A stretch of DNA of 54,330 nucleotides from Chromera velia (taxonomy: Eukaryota; Sar; Chromeraceae). Each line of letters begins with the position of its first letter. The stretch's first letter is position 1. A program made the position numbers and the translations under genes. The DNA lies in assembly GCA_018398765.1 (NCBI GenBank), contig JAHBMJ010000188.1, forward strand, positions 1 to 54,330. The letters are read 5' to 3'. The notes beneath the pieces were generated by a model. It was given only the letters and a program-made list of their open reading frames with translations. It did no database searches and was not told where the DNA came from. Shown here in pieces: positions 54,072 to 54,330 of the stretch.

Positions 54072-54330
54072 GTGAAAATACAAGGAGCTGAGGGGGAAGG
54101 AGAAACTATTTGTGGCTGTGAGTATACAGCAGCGGCAACCAGTTCTTTTCAAACCCACCTCATCAATCAGTATGGCTTGACGATCACGTCTGACAAACAT
54201 ATGCAGCTGCTCCAAGAAAGACAGGAAAAGCGGTCGGAGGGGGCGGGGGGGACGAAGCAGCCTGACGTGTGAACGTTTTTCCCCACCAAAGATGAAGCAG
54301 AAGCCGTGGTCGCACCATATGCAGAGACGC
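54072..54330 (+). pseudogene. BED-finger coding remnant, second copy (partial)
   Basis: Encodes the counterpart of residues 40-120 of the 5215 ORF (FQTHLINQYGLTITSDKH), with the second zinc His changed to Tyr, and CGA changed to TGA at 54269-54271 (PDV then stop instead of PDVRTFF). The loss of a zinc ligand and the stop show decay. Confidence 0.8.

Larger units (their letters stand above)
52729..54330 (+). mobile_element. BED-finger DNA element, second copy (runs off window)
   Basis: From the left terminus ATGTTTGATTTGATTTGATT to about 53165 it is collinear with 4808-5240, including TCAGGGAGGACTTAGTGTTT and the coding start MSHNPTGSN. The finger region resumes at 54072 and is collinear with 5331 onward to the window end. 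Between them about 907 bases replace about 90 bases of the first copy. The right terminus lies outside the window. Confidence 0.85.

Noticed and set aside
1-54330. CRISPR array
   Set aside because: Direct repeats found are microsatellites, tandem duplications or transposon parts; none has regular unique spacers, and the genome is eukaryotic.

Overview
The window is nuclear DNA of a eukaryote with a complex (secondary) plastid. Genes are rich in GT-AG introns. Three predicted proteins begin with a hydrophobic signal peptide; in two of them it is followed directly by Phe and a basic transit-like region, the bipartite leader of red-derived complex plastids. Core genes (VPS2, RIOK2, CWC16) are typical eukaryotic ones. 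With the heavy tetranucleotide and CA/GT microsatellites and many GCATGC runs, I think a chromerid alga such as Chromera velia is likely, but this is inference and no species marker was tested.

Layout. 1-321: CA microsatellite and the first exon of a minus-strand gene leaving the window. 1152-3573 (+): ESCRT-III subunit VPS2/CHMP2. 3574-9020: transposon graveyard with a BED-finger DNA element (4804-6187), a 41-bp inverted repeat pair (4537/7122), and one small TIR element nested in another (7436-7924 inside 7384-8412). 9021-12148 (-): RIO2 kinase. 12149-13778: AT-rich DNA and GT microsatellite. 13879-15015 (-): two-module HNH nuclease with a mitochondrial-type presequence. 17367-20517 (-): organelle-type RuvX/YqgF nuclease. 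21502-35426 (+): 25-exon gene for a roughly 2045-residue plastid-targeted protein of unknown family. 36456-38447 (-): CWC16/CCDC130 splicing factor. 39138-39950 (+): intronless 270-residue plastid membrane protein. 41005-42261: LINE remnant between 191-bp direct repeats. 43245-47199 (-): YheT/EMB8-like alpha/beta hydrolase lacking the nucleophile Ser. 48048-51633 (+): HhH-motif conserved protein. 52729-54330: second copy of the BED element, carrying a 0.9-kb foreign segment.

All exon models were built by hand from reading frame, splice consensus and intron phase; every complete model closes in frame. The plus-strand genes each face a minus-strand neighbour head to head across 690-984 bp, apart from internal tandem minus-strand genes. 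No operon-like functional cluster is evident. The least explained items are the giant plastid protein, the organelle-directed HNH protein (its second module ends at a TGA exactly where Trp is expected), and two introns in unrelated genes that share a GGTC-repeat donor, tetranucleotide arrays and a common ~100-bp repeat.
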